Numbered from the stretch's first letter, positions 43,970 to 55,460 are shown. The stretch: DNA of 64,000 nucleotides from Leptodontidium sp. MPI-SDFR-AT-0119 (GCA_020726505.1 JAHLEZ010000014.1:2356001-2420000); one strand, 5' to 3'. Notes: a model not told the origin generated them from the sequence alone. Program-made: numbers and translations.

Positions 43970-46900
43970 GTTAAGCACGAATATTGACTAAGTTAATAAG
44001 AGTAATAAAATTCTTAAATTTCTGTCGAGAGAGGTTCTTTGTAAGTCTATTAGCGGGCATATAGCCCGTAAGTAAATATTCGACTAAAAAAGTGCCCTTT
44101 TAAAACTCTTAGCGTAATTATATATTCTAAATATTAACGTAGCGTAACTTAGTAAAAATGTGTTAATTTTCCTTAACGATTAATTGTATCGTTTACTAAT
44201 TATCGTAGAAGATTCTCTAAATTTCCTTTAACTTAAGACGTAGTTCCTAAAAGAAACGTTATAAAGTTATAATCTCCTTAGCCGTACGCTTAACGCCTAA
44301 AAGCTTAGCCTATATAGTCAAAGTAGTAACTATATCTTATAAGGCCGCTCTTTATAAGATTAAACCTTTAAAAAGTATTATAATATAACTATTAAAAGAG
44401 CGCCTAATATTGAGATCGTTTATAAATGAAGTATCCGAAGCTATAATAAGCTAAGAGTCGCGTAGCTTGTAACTGTAAGTAATTACTAAAAATCGGGTTC
44501 TAAAGAGATAACGAATAATCTAATTAATTACTGCAAGGTGCTCTAAAGAGGGGTTAGTTAAGAAGTAAAAAAGTCTTAAAGTTATAAATGTAACGTTTAC
44601 GCGTAATATAATTGCCGTGTAAAGTACTAAGTTAACCTTCTTTTAATATTCCTTAATTTAAACTAGGGTTACTTGCCCTTAATTCTTTAGTAGTTTAACT
44701 TAAGGTAGTGGAGTACTTAAGTAATTTCTATTTACTAAGTTAAATCATAAAGTAACCTTTTAAATATAAGTATTGTGTATTAAAGAAATAGTCTTTACTT
44801 AACGATTTTTAATAACGTGAATACTTAAAAACCACTCTATCGGTTTTCCTCTAGTAAGCTTATATGTCGTATTTAAGCCGTTAATAATAAGTTAAGCGTT
44901 TCTAAGGGCTAAAGTATAGTGTAATACTTAAATATCGTTGATATAAAAGATAACAAAGACTAAACGTTGCTCATTTATAAAGATATAAGGCTCCTTCTTA
45001 TAAGGGATTAACTTTAACTTTAATAAAGTTCCGGTAAAGTCTTTATATTATAGTACTAGCGAGTCTCTAAGTTTATAAAATGCACGATTAACTTTTATTA
45101 CTATGCCGTCTTGTTTAAATCCGTCTAGTAAATAATAACGTACGCGAGTACTTAATTCGCTTCGTTTAGCGTTAATAAAGGCGTTAATAATATTAAATTA
45201 AATTATCTTTAAATTAAATTAAGTTGTTATTACTATGACGATTCTAAAAGAACGAGTAACTAAGGTAGCCGTATATATTAAGAGAATTAACGTTTCGGGT
45301 TGTAAGTTTCTCTTAATAATAACTCGCGAGCGACACTTAATTAAATACCTTAACGAATCGACTTTAGCGTAAAATACTTATTTTAATAGTATTAGTTATT
45401 TAGTAGCGAAGCTTTATTTAACGACTTTCTAGTAGTTACGCGACTCTAAGTTAGTGATTTCCTTAATTACGTCGGCTTAGAAGTGCTCTCTTAGAAGGTA
45501 ATCCTTGAGGTCTCTTTAATTTAATAGGTCCTTTAGTAATTAGGATTAGTGTATTCGTAGGAGATTAACTGGTTATCGAATTTCGACATTTTTGAGAATA
45601 AACGCTGAGATTATAACGTAAACTACGCTTAAGTCTTTCCCGTCTCTTTACACTAGTTCTTAACTAAGTCAAAAGGTCCTTAGAAAGTCCTCTAAATGCT
45701 CACGGTTGCTCGACGGGTTCAACGATTCCGTAATTAACTCTCTAATAGTTGCTGTGTAGACGCTTCGATTCGGTTTTGTAATCTTATTACTAACTCGGGT
45801 CTTTCGACCGTCGCTAGTTACTCGATCTTCTACCCTCTTCCTCCGTAAAGGTTTAAGTAAGTTATTATTAGTTAAGGCCGGAAGTAGTAAGTGTTACTTT
45901 ATATTTGATTCTTCCCCTAAATCTAATAAATTAAGATACTCTTTATATTTTATTACTTAAGGCAGAGCTTCCGATTACTTAGGGCCGGCACCTTAAGTAA
46001 GTACTCCCTGACGCTTGAGACCGCGCTCTCGGTCGTGTGGCCTTTGAGAGTATATAATAACTTGTAGTATTAATTAGCGCTTAGCTCTTATATCTCTCTT
46101 AAAGTTTAATACGCTATATAAAACATCTCTTTTAGTTGTGCTCTAAGATACTAACTGTCTTGATTTGTCGACTCGTTTTGAGACTTAATTAAAGTACTTG
46201 TGAGTAAGAAGTCTAGTACTTTTCCTTAGTTAATTTACCCCCGAGTTTTTACTAACGAGTTTTGTTAATCCTGACTTTTTTAGGGGCAGTATTAGTTACT
46301 TTAACCTCGTAGTTAAAAGCTTAAGCGAAAGCTATAGTACCCTTGATATTATAAACTCAGTAGTTTTTATAAAACTTATTACTTGGCTTAGTTATTCCTT
46401 TTTTAAGGTAGTACTTATTATTAATTCTAGTATGTCAAGTGCGCTCAGTCGATTGATTATATTAGTTCTAGCGTCCTAAGGTCCCTCCTTTTCTTTTAGT
46501 ATTTTAGTAAGATCTCTTAATATTAAGCGCGGCTAGCCGACCGCTCTCTTCACGTTTAGAGAGCTTAAATAAAAGAGGGATTTATTAAAAGTAACGTTTT
46601 GAGTCATTATTACACGCTGTAATTAAAGTACTTAGACCCTGTATATATTAGACGAGACGTATCTTACTAAGTATCTAAGGTGCACTCTTAGGTTAACTTT
46701 AAATACTCTCTTTTATTAAAGAGCCTCTCGGTCCTTGATTATAAAGTAAGCTTTATAGCCGTACGCCTATATGTTACTCTAGTCAAGTCGTATATCGGTA
46801 GTGAGCTTCTAAATAAGCTTGGGGTCGTAATACCGAAAATATTACCTAAACTAGGCGTAAAAGATTTCATTTAGACTCTTAAAGCCTTTCCGAGTAGCCG

Positions 46901-49720
46901 GACTTATATTATAAAGAGTAATTGCCGCTATAATTACTTCCGTTTAAAGCTCCTCCAGTAAGTTTATTAAAAGGCGCATCTTAATAGACTTTTCGATGAT
47001 TTCCTTGCTTGCGCGCTTAGCTCCCTTATTAGGTTAGTGTGTATACAAAGGGGTACCCTTAATATTAATACTATTTTCCGTATACTACTTTTTATACTCA
47101 GTTGATTTATTAATTCTTATAACCGAGGTATTATTATCTTGGCGTATTTTGTAAATCGAGAGTCCAAATTAACGTCTCGTCTACGCCTTAAACAGTTTAA
47201 GAGCTCTTAAGACGGCGATTAACCTTTTGTTTTTTAAAAGCCATTTATAGAATTTCCTATTATATTAGTCTTTAATTAATAAGAGCTAGTTGTTTTTATT
47301 AAATCTAATAGGGAAGTCGAATAAGTCTTAAGAAATATAATAAAAAGGCCGAGTAATTGTTCTCTCCAAAGGTCTTCGACTAACGACTTATTACGCGATA
47401 GTTAAAGAGTACTCTTTATACTTAATTTAAGTAGTGCTTAAGATCTCGACGTTACGCGCATTTTTAACTAAATTTTTTAACGCTTCCTTTCTTAAGTGCC
47501 TTGCCCGTAGGTACTATAACCTAGTGTCGTCTAGCCGCAGTCTTAAATATCGTCGACTTAATTAAAAGCCTTACTAAATACTCCTTTAAAGCGTAAGGAA
47601 TATTAAAAAGGTATAAGTTAAGTGAGTTAAAGAGTTGCGAGTAATTGCGGAAGCTAAAGAGTAGTTAAAAGGCTTATATTTAAAGAAAGTTAAGTTAAAC
47701 TATCACTTTAATTACTTTAACACAATACTCTTCTTAATTAATCTTACACGTAACGTATAGTTTAACTTATTATATTAAACTTTAGCTTATAATAAACGAG
47801 CTTCTAAAATAATATTAATATTAAATCCTTTAATAATAGCGACGTTAAAAAGCCTTAAGTCCTTAGTATTTAGTTTATTAGGGCTATAGAGAGTACCCTT
47901 AAAAAGACAAGTACCTTAGCCCTTAATTATAAGGCTCGACATTCTGGCTTTAATACTATTGTCGTTCGTTGATTTAATAAAGGTTCTAAGCTCTAGTAGA
48001 GCAACCGAATTAACTAAATAAGTAGTAGCGCCGTTATTAAGTAAGGTGCTCTTTAAGAGTGGGTGTCGATTTATATTAATAGTGGCGTAGATTCTTGAGG
48101 TAACGAGAGCCTTATTAAGTAACTCTAGACTAATTATATATATATTAACATTGCCGGGATACTTTAATAGCTCTAAGGCTTTTGCCGAGGTTGTCGGAGA
48201 AGACGAGGAGTTTTCGGAGGTTATTCCCTTAGTAATTTCCTTTACCGCTATTTGTCTTTACTTTTTCTTGCCGATTACTCGTTTAAGATCGAGAAACTCC
48301 TTTTTAAGTTTAATTCGGGTTTCCTTGATTTCCTCCACAAATAGTAAGTTGCGTAGTTTGTCCCTAGTTAAGCCGTCGTAGTAATATCGAAGTCTGTAAC
48401 ACTCGATTACTTTGTGTCAATAAGAGCTTACCTTGTAGGGGCAAGTATTAAGCGAGGTATTTAGCAAAGGAGTCCTTAGTATTAGTAGTACTCCTAAAGT
48501 ATTTAATCTCCCTTTAAGTATAGTGTATAATTTAACTATCTTGTTTCTTTTAGTAGCCGTAAGAGACTCTTCGTTAAGCGCTAATAACTAATTAACGTAT
48601 TAAAATAACGTGTACTTGTGAATAACCTTAAGAGTATTATCTTTAAAAACCTTAGACAGTCGTTCGTGAGCTTATTTAAGTACGAGCTTCTCTTACACTA
48701 CCTTAATAAAGTTAATAATCGCTAAGGGGCCTTTAACGTCCGGAATGTCGTATAATAGAGTATCTTAGTAGGCTAATCGCCACTCTTAAATCTACACTTT
48801 AGGATTAACTTGTCTTATTTTGACGATTTCGAGCTTCTCTCTATATTTAGCTTAAGCTTTAGTAATATTACTTGTTTCTAAAGGAGCGTAGTCTTTCTTT
48901 AACACCTTAAGGAGTATTTATAAAGTCTAAGATCGTGGGTCGTTCGGTTCGTCCGTTATCTTGTTAGGTTACTCTTTCGCTTTCTATTCCTCTTTAATCT
49001 CACACTCTCGAATAATACTCTAGTAGATTAAAGGATTAACTGTCTCTTAAATCCACTTATATACTGCCTTATAGGCCCAAGCCTTTTCCGACTATTATAC
49101 GTGTTTTATACTATACTCCCTTATTAGGGCAGTATATATTAAAGTAATTATAGTAACGTTAAATAGTATAAGAGGTGTTATACTTAGTTTAGGTCCCTTG
49201 AGTTTAAGTATTCGTTAGTCTCTATTTTACTTTACTTGCTCCTTAAAGTTGAAATCGAGAGCCTCCTTGTCTTATTGTGCCTTTACTTAGTCGATCGTTT
49301 GTGCTTGAGGCTTGTTTTCGAGGATATTTGGAGCGACTAGTAATTTTAAATTAACTAACGTCTATACCTTATAAAAAATACAAAAGGATTTAAAGGCTTA
49401 GTACTATAGAGTCCAAGTTTGCCTGTCGTAGTTAAGCGGCGTTCGATTATTAGAGGAGGAGACTAAAGTTAAGTCTACTATAGCGAAGAGAGGGCTGCTC
49501 TCTCGAGGGTTCAATGGATTTGTTAAAGAGGAGAAGAGAATATCAAGTACAGGTGCTCGATTTACCCTTTTCTAGAGAGGTTAAAGGGAAATGGCGGTGT
49601 GAACTGCACTTGTTAATAAGTAGGAAGCGCCGACGTTATTCGTCACCTACTAATCCTACGTTAATAGCTCTACCTAAATCTATAGAGTATAAAAGGAAGA
49701 ATACTAACTTAATAACTTTG
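43970..49720 (-). pseudogene. Copia B gag-pol, RIP-decayed
   Basis: Mirror copy of the A pol. The best-preserved shadow (plus ORF 48151-48381) corresponds exactly to 15628-15909 in A, opposite to the zinc-knuckle region. Stop codons are as dense as in A but partly at different positions, so the two copies were mutated independently. The RT region lies at about 44.6-45.4 kb. Confidence 0.75.
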
Positions 49721-49921
49721 TCACGGGGCTTATAACTATAGTGTAAAAGTGGAGTAGAGCCTTGCGATTAACGTAAGGAGAATTGAAGTGGTTAATTGTT
49801 GTCTAAAATACATAAGGAAATCAGGGGAACACGTTATTCTCCTAAAAGCAGTATAACGTGGCAGAAACTATATCCAGCGTAGCGCGCAGCTAACCGAGCA
49901 TTAGCCCGTGCCTGTACGACA

Positions 49922-50010
49922 TTAATTCAATTCAAATAACTTACAACGGTAGACAGACGATTAGTCTTAACGGCAGTAGCAGATCGCCGTGAGACACTTA
50001 TAGTGCCGGT
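49922..50010 (-). pseudogene. Antisense gene of copia A, exon 1
   Basis: On the minus strand the exon reads RSATAVKTNRLSTV and then a consensus donor GTAAGT. The start codon position holds ATA, a G-to-A change of the ATG present in copy B. The intron is cut by element B after TTAAT. Confidence 0.6.
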
Positions 50011-50455
50011 TAATCGATTTATTAATTAATTAATTAATTGTTAATTGGTTGATTAGTTAGTAGATCGAAAAGAGTCGATCTGTATAGTGTAAAGTAGTTA
50101 TAGGATCAAGAATCAAGTGGGGGCTACGCCACTTTAAATAAGAGGGTTATTTGCTTAACTTAGTAGTACAGGAATAATTATAGCCTAAGTATTTAGTTTA
50201 GTATTTACTCTCGCTTAACGTAGCTAACTATAATACTAGTAGCTTACTATTGTCACTTGGCTAGGGGGTGTGTCGTACAGGCACAGGCTAATGCTCGGTT
50301 AGTTACGCGCTACGCTAGATATAGTTTCTGCTACGTTATACCGCTTTTAGGAGAACAACGTGTTCCCCTGATTTCCTTATATATTCTAGAGAACAATCAA
50401 CCACTTCAATTCTCCCTACGTTAATCGCAAGGCTCTACTCCACTTCTGCACCACA

Positions 50456-50885
50456 ACTAGAGAATAAATATTAACGTTTCTTTGACATATTACTAGAGCC
50501 TACTAATATAAAAGGCCTTACCCCTACTTAATAAGCTAAGGTAGATTAGTTAATTAAGGACTCCGTCAGCTCTGTTATCGCCGCCGCCGTTACGTAAGCC
50601 CTTACTTAATATACTATTAATAACTTCTATTAAGAGACTCGAACTTCTTCCCCCTCTTTTAACTAGTTAACTTATACTTTTATAATTAACCTTTAATTAA
50701 CCGCCGATTATTACCTGCCGAAGCTAGATATATTAATCTTAGTAATAGAGCCTTTTAAGGTTAAGTACCTTTAACTCCCCTTTAGTAATTATAAAGAAGA
50801 TATTAAATATAATACTTATAAGATAAAAATAAAGTTATTTTTAAAAGAGTACTTTAGTAACTTTTGAAAAGAAGTAATACTTGGT
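50456..50885 (+). mobile_element. Internal sequence of element C, right of copia A
   Basis: RIP-type, AT-rich sequence following the ACTAG target duplication. Plus-strand blocks read as protein when stops are ignored (RGLRQLCYRRRRYVSPYLI near 50570, then NRRLLPAEARYINL near 50715). They look coding but I do not recognise the family. The exact right end of this fragment of C is unclear, and no 3' LTR is seen here. Confidence 0.5.
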
Positions 50886-51146
50886 GTGAATGATAATTCT
50901 ATTGTAGAGGGGATTTCTAGGTCTATATAACTACTCTAGCTTATCACGTGTGTATTCGCTTAGGTAGCCGAATTAAGTAAATGTAAGCTCAAACGAGCTC
51001 AAACGAGTCTTTACTAAATACAGTTGCTTTCCGGTAGTTTGAGACGCAAAGCCCGGAGCTTCGTACAACTACTGTTTTAGCCTAGGAAAGCCGTGTATTA
51101 GAAGCCTTGGATTCCATGGCTGTAACCTGTGGACGTTAGAGCTTTG
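50886..51146. other. Non-RIP sequence between element C remnant and a small solo LTR
   Basis: Ordinary base composition. It contains the short tandem word ctcaaacgag twice (50991-51010). No ORF supported. Confidence 0.5.
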
Positions 51147-51290
51147 TGTGACGACTCGTGTATTAAGCGAGTACTACAAGGTAGGGAATAGCTTTACTAC
51201 CCGGCCAGTGGCCCCAAAAGGGTACATGAATTGGTTGGAGGCCAATTCAGCTATTCGACTATATCAGGGGTACGATCCTAGGTCGTAACA
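51147..51290. mobile_element. 144-bp solo LTR-like element
   Basis: Starts TGTGACGACTCG and ends GGTCGTAACA (TG...CA), flanked by perfect 5-bp repeats CTTTG (51142-51146 and 51291-51295). The ends resemble those of elements C and D (TGTTACGACC on the minus strand), but the body does not match them. No internal region is present. Length is short for an LTR, so a small unrelated insertion is possible. Confidence 0.6.
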
Positions 51291-51535
51291 CTTTGTATCA
51301 GACGTATGTGGCTTGTTTTAAGCTATTTCCGGCTGATTAGGCCTAGAATAGGTTTTATTGAGTATATAAGCGAGCTTTAGGCGAGGTAGTTATATTATAA
51401 TCTTTATAAGCGAAAGCTTCAAGGCGCTTCTTTAAAAACATGTTAAAATCAGAAACGGTACTGTTATGTAATCCTAATCCTCTCTTACGACCCCTCTGTC
51501 TCGACTAATACTTTGCCCACTCGATTGTCCCTCCA

Positions 51536-51775
51536 GATCGCACCCTGTATGTAACGGATAGGGATTTTCTCGTGTTGGGGCCGCGAGTAGAAAGATTAGC
51601 TGATGACCTGAAAGTCGCAAAGCCCAAATCGTTAATCGATTTACTCCACGATCGAAGAGATATGTTGTAGTACTAGACATTTTGGTTTGTTGTTATTATC
51701 GGGGGCGCTAGTCTCTTGTTGAGCGTCTTACAGGTGATTTTGGCCACTATCTAAGTCTTGTAGGCGAGTGGAAAG
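51536..51775 (+). pseudogene. Relic of a fungal membrane protein (C-terminal end)
   Basis: The plus strand reads RTLYVTDRDFLVLGPRVERL, then ADDLKVAKPKSLIDLLHDRR, followed by two TAG stops and a hydrophobic segment GGASLLLSVLQVILATI that looks like a transmembrane helix. The stops stand where Gln or Trp would fit. This layout is familiar from the C-terminus of large fungal hypothetical proteins, but I cannot name the family. The rest of the gene is missing. Confidence 0.6.
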
Positions 51776-51928
51776 TCCATCTAAATAGTCGAGAGGAGTT
51801 CTAGCGCCTCTTGTATTTATATGTATCTCTTTTACGGAACTAAGGTTTGGTAAACTTTTTATGTCTGGAAATTTTGTACTTTTTGTATTTAAGGCCCTTT
51901 TTGCTCAGTCTCTTCTTTATGTTCGCTC

Positions 51929-52243
51929 TCAGAGCCGTATCAAAGTCTCTGCCATTGTTATTCTTGTATTCATATTGTAATTCAATCGGGCTCGGCTTCT
52001 CAACGAGGGATTGAACAGACACATGACAAAGTTAAATCCGTAGCAATGAAGTCTCGATGCGGATTCTAATACTTTAGCATTGATGTCGAGACCGTCTTGT
52101 GGAACCAATAATATGGTATGAGTCCTGTCATCTACGACTGCTTGGAAGCACTCTTGGGGAGCCAGGAATTGCAATTTTGCATTAAAGGTTCGCCATATTT
52201 TTCCGCATGTATTTCTTGGCAAATCTCTTCCCTCTTCCTCCAA
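51929..52243 (-). CDS. Unrecognised ORF or gene fragment
   Basis: 104 codons. The centre (LAPQECFQAVVDDRTHTILL, then VPQDGLDINAKVLESA) has natural-looking composition, but there is no recognisable domain, start context or splice structure. It lies in a region full of relics and may be a piece of a decayed gene. Confidence 0.25.
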   Translation of the reverse strand: MEEEGRDLPRNTCGKIWRTFNAKLQFLAPQECFQAVVDDRTHTILLVPQDGLDINAKVLESASRLHCYGFNFVMCLFNPSLRSRARLNYNMNTRITMAETLIRL

Positions 52244-52428
52244 TCTCTGGCCCCGTAACCTCTCTTGCTAAATCTCCTGTGGCAGCCGACCGTGTTCTAG
52301 AAGTTCTTGCTCTCGCCTCTTCAGATCCTTTCCCGCCTCGTCCTGTTCCGTCTCTCTCCACCTTCTCCTCCCTCTCCCGCTCTCCCAACCTCAATAACAT
52401 GACATCAGTCATGTCACAGCATCTTCGA

Positions 52429-52785
52429 CTATCTGCGCGGAATTCCGTCCCCAGTTATCATTGCCATGTTGAGCATAGGAGGACAAGATATCGTCAATGT
52501 CCATGTATTCGGAACTCCTTTGGATTCACCTCTGTTGGGCCGCTCAGGTAGAGGAGGCTCGTGGGGAGTAACGTAAACATCGCCTTTATTGCTTGGGAGG
52601 TAGGTAGGTTTGGTAGGCTTGATGCCACCCTCACCTTCGACGTTTAGATACAGTACTGCAAGAATTGTTAGCAGCATAAGTAACTCGAAGTCTCCAGAAT
52701 ATACCAGCGCGAACCATAGATTGCCAGGTGTCGGGGCTGGGCACACAGTGCAGCGGGAATTGCTCATGGCAGAACGCGCAATCAC
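52429..52785 (-). CDS. Hypothetical small protein with one predicted membrane segment
   Basis: 118 codons. It has a hydrophobic stretch (FELLMLLTILAVLYLNV, about residues 33-49) after a Cys-containing N-terminus (CTVCPAP) and a Pro-rich tail (TPHEPPLPERPN). I do not recognise it. It could be a real orphan gene, an exon, or chance. Confidence 0.3.
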   Translation of the reverse strand: MIARSAMSNSRCTVCPAPTPGNLWFALVYSGDFELLMLLTILAVLYLNVEGEGGIKPTKPTYLPSNKGDVYVTPHEPPLPERPNRGESKGVPNTWTLTISCPPMLNMAMITGDGIPRR

Positions 52786-53078
52786 GTATGGCGGCGGAGG
52801 GGTAGTCTGGTGTAGGATTGGAATTAATTAGTGGTGCATGGCTGGGAAGGTGAGTTGCTCACATTGATTGATTGATTATGTCATACACGGATCCAGCAGT
52901 TCGCGGCGCAGTTGCCGAAGTGAAGTGCGCATTGCCGCATTCAGTAATTCGTTCACTTCATACTTTACAGCAACCAGCAACCTCCTCCACTGGACTGTCT
53001 GGCTCCTGTCTACGACTATTTACCTAGGCGTCAAAGGAGTGCTTTGCTTGTTCTTTGAGGGTATATAAGGCTCCTTGG
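52786..53078. other. Intergenic, nothing supported
   Basis: About 290 bp with no supported ORF. It contains gattgattgatt (52863-52874) and, at its right end, the 3' boundary of the LINE-like relic. Confidence 0.5.
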
Positions 53079-54290
53079 CTACCGCTCCTGATAGCCATCC
53101 AGTGTCCCTGTACCTGCCGTCTGCCCCCCGTGTTCCACTTCGTCTTTCTGCCCTGCACCACAGCTCCTAAACTGCCCAAGGAGGTGTGTCTGTTCCATGA
53201 ATCGTATGGCTTTTATGGCTAGTTTTGGCTTGTTCAAGATTGCCCTTAAGTCCATCCGTCGTTGGATACCAAACTCCCTCCTTCGTAAGTCTTGATAATT
53301 TCGGCATCTCAGTAATATATGACCCACGGCCTGTCGCCCTTCCCCGCAGTCACATCCTGGGTCCTCGAACCCTGGAACTCCCCTTTCCCACAGATGAACT
53401 CTCAGTCTGATCTTCTCTGTTCGCATCTGGATGCTTCAAACTGTCGTGTAAATGTAGGACCCTGTGGGTGGCGGCGGAGGATTTGTACTTAACCAACGCT
53501 AAATACAAAGTAGGGTGCGGCGTGCTCCTTCCTACGCTAGAGCCCCTACAACATCTTTCCCACTCAATGCTCGATCTAGTCGGCATGCTATTGCTCGAGG
53601 GTTCCAGTGAACCAGACCTTTACCCCATGTCTCCTCCGCAGTTTGCTCCTTAAGCCTACCCCGTATAAACCACCCAGCTGGACTCTAACACGCTCTTGCA
53701 GACCGACACACGCTTCCGTCCTCTCGGGCCATATTAGACAGTGTCACATAGGGCTATCTCCCCAGCCTACTCGCCGGTGTACTGCCAGGTAACCACCTAA
53801 CCGTCGCTGCCATTATACGCCTCACCCCATACTGTTTTAAAGGTCATTCGCGATACCCTGCCGGATCTCTCCTCCCTATCAGGGCCGACTGTGTCTCGCA
53901 GGAGTTACTATGCCAGAACCCAAGCCTGCAGCTGTGATATGGTGTTTTCCTCCTAGTAACCAACGGGTATGCTCGTTCTCCTTAATATATTAATCCACTA
54001 GCCTGCTGTTGGCACAGCCCATGCCCCGGCCTCCACAAAAGTTCTAGCTCTCCTGCCATGTATGCTGTAAGTTCGCGTTTCGTGATGGGTACTCCCGCGG
54101 GTTCGTCCTCGGGCCTGCCTCTGCATAGTCTTCTTGGGCCAACTGCCGTTGCGCTATTCGACTGTTCCCTCTGACCGTGTACCCTCTATCGCCATACCCC
54201 CTCCAGGCTCGCCTACCCCCGCAGTGCTCCACACCCTGGCTTCCTCCTTCTTTAACAACCGCGCGGCTTCTCTCCTATATCAAGCCCTTC
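53079..54290 (-). pseudogene. LINE (Tad1-like non-LTR retrotransposon) relic, 3' end
   Basis: On the minus strand, RTEKIRLRVHLWERGVPG is followed by a Cys cluster CDCGEGRQAVGHILLRCRNY and DLRAILNKPKLAIKAIRFM with LLGQFR. This matches the C-terminal end of fungal Tad-type LINE ORF2 after RNase H. Further upstream (53.4-54.25 kb) only broken pieces are readable, with frameshifts and stops. The relic is 5'-truncated. Base composition is GC-normal, so it escaped RIP or predates it differently from the LTR block. Confidence 0.7.
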
Positions 54291-55460
54291 CAACTACGTT
54301 CGCTCTTCACTGAATGCTGCCGTTGACAAGGAACAGCTAACGTCGTTGATCGTAAGTTTCTCCGTGGCAGCTCGAAGCTGAGACATCGTTCGCTAACACA
54401 AACGTTCGTGGTATCTAGGTACTGCCACGGACGCCGTTCGGGATCAGGTCATGTGACACAAACCCGAACTCGGCCGTCTATATGGGGCCGACATCTACAA
54501 ACGTGTGCGGTTCGACGTCCAGTCTGCCGTCCTCGAACGTCCCTCTCACGACGGCGTCCTTCGCATGCTGACGCACATGAGTCTCATGCGCGATCCCCAT
54601 GCCCCGATCCACGTCCCCGACGATGTCCTGGCCGCGCTCCCTCCCGATCCCAATATTACCGCATTCAAGCAGGAGCGAGAGAAGTTGAAGGCCAGGGCAT
54701 ACAGAGTTCAAGGCACGGATGTAGAGGCAGAAGTTCGGCGACTTACCACCGCCATTGGCAGTGCAAGGAGCCAACGTCGAAACGTCATCTCTGAGGAATA
54801 CCGGGCAGACTACTTCCGCCGCCCCCCAACGGAAGACATTGAGCGGCAGTACCGCGGACAGGAGGAGGAAGAGTACATCGAACCCGTGGTTCAGCACCAG
54901 ATCCCTCAGAGAAGGCAGCTTGTTGACCTCATCTGCACTCGCATCACGGATATCACCCTCCAGGACGCTGTTGACCGCCGCATTGAGACCGCCGAGCTGA
55001 TGCAGGCTCTCCGCGGCTATCGTGACGTCGCCTCACGCTACCGCCTCCACGAGCTTTTTTCAAGGAAGAGTCCCCTGAGGTTGAATCTCTCGCTCCTGTC
55101 TTTCCCCTCGTCTGTGGCAAGACTCAGTGCGTGTTCTGTATTGGAGACGAATCGAGGGGCTACGAAGAACGGGTGGGTTCCTATTGCCGCCCTTCGAACA
55201 TGACGGATCATGTTGAACGCGATCACCTTAAAGCAAAAGATCCACAGGCCAAAATAGAGTGTTGTCACCCCACGTGTAAGTCTAAGGGGCTTGAATCCAT
55301 TGATTTTGTACTTATACATTACCTCGAAACAAGACCTGAAGGCTTTAGGGCATGTAACCATGGAACTCATGCAAAATACCCCAACAGCAGTGGGTCTATC
55401 GGCCTGGAGACTTCGAACACTGGCCCTCTGATGGTGACGCCGTTGGCATTCTGGCGATGA
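54290..55460 (+). pseudogene. DUF3435 (tyrosine recombinase, Starship captain-like) relic, C-terminal half
   Basis: The plus strand reads ATDAVRDQVM-stop-HKPE at 54428-54463; the stop TGA stands where Arg (CGA) is expected before His. This is followed by RFDVQSAVLERPSHDGVL, RMLTHMSLMRDPHAPIHVP and EEYIEPVVQHQIPQRRQLV. A frameshift in a T-run near 55056-55061 leads to KTQCVFCIGDESRGYEERV, RRPSNMTDHVERDHLKA and CCHPTCKSKGL, the C-terminal zinc-finger pair of these proteins. DUF3435 proteins include the captains that move Starship giant transposons. The N-terminal half and most of the catalytic domain are absent here. Confidence 0.75.

Larger units (their letters stand above)
42286..49921 (-). 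mobile_element. Copia-type LTR retrotransposon B, full length, inverted relative to A
   Basis: Minus-strand element of 7636 bp: 5' LTR 49737-49921, 3' LTR 42286-42470, each 185 bp. Target duplications TTAAT are at 42281-42285 and 49922-49926. The polypurine tract CTAGGGGGTG (minus) is at 42471-42480. Position p in A corresponds to about 64009-p in B for the whole 14.1-21.05 kb segment with at most a 1-nt shift, so both are the same family at full length. B is inserted within intron 1 of the antisense gene of A. Confidence 0.9.
14087..50455 (+). mobile_element. Copia-type LTR retrotransposon A, split by elements D and B
   Basis: 5' LTR 14087-14271 and 3' LTR 50271-50455 are both 185 bp, beginning TGTCGTACAGGCAC and ending CACTATA/CACCACA. 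The flanking repeats are ACTAA (14082-14086) and ACTAG (50456-50460), one transition apart. Removing D (21053-42138 plus one AGTAC) and B (42286-49921 plus one TTAAT) leaves about 7637 bp, versus 7636 bp for copy B. Order inside: LTR, primer site, gag, integrase, RT/RNase H (plus strand, to about 20035), a gene on the opposite strand, polypurine tract GGCTAGGGGGTG (50259-50270), LTR. All frames are ruined by stops that fit RIP. Confidence 0.88.

Noticed and set aside
11865..51290. CRISPR-like arrays or a bacterial defence system in the repeat block
   Set aside because: No regularly spaced short repeats; the DNA is clearly fungal LTR retrotransposon sequence.
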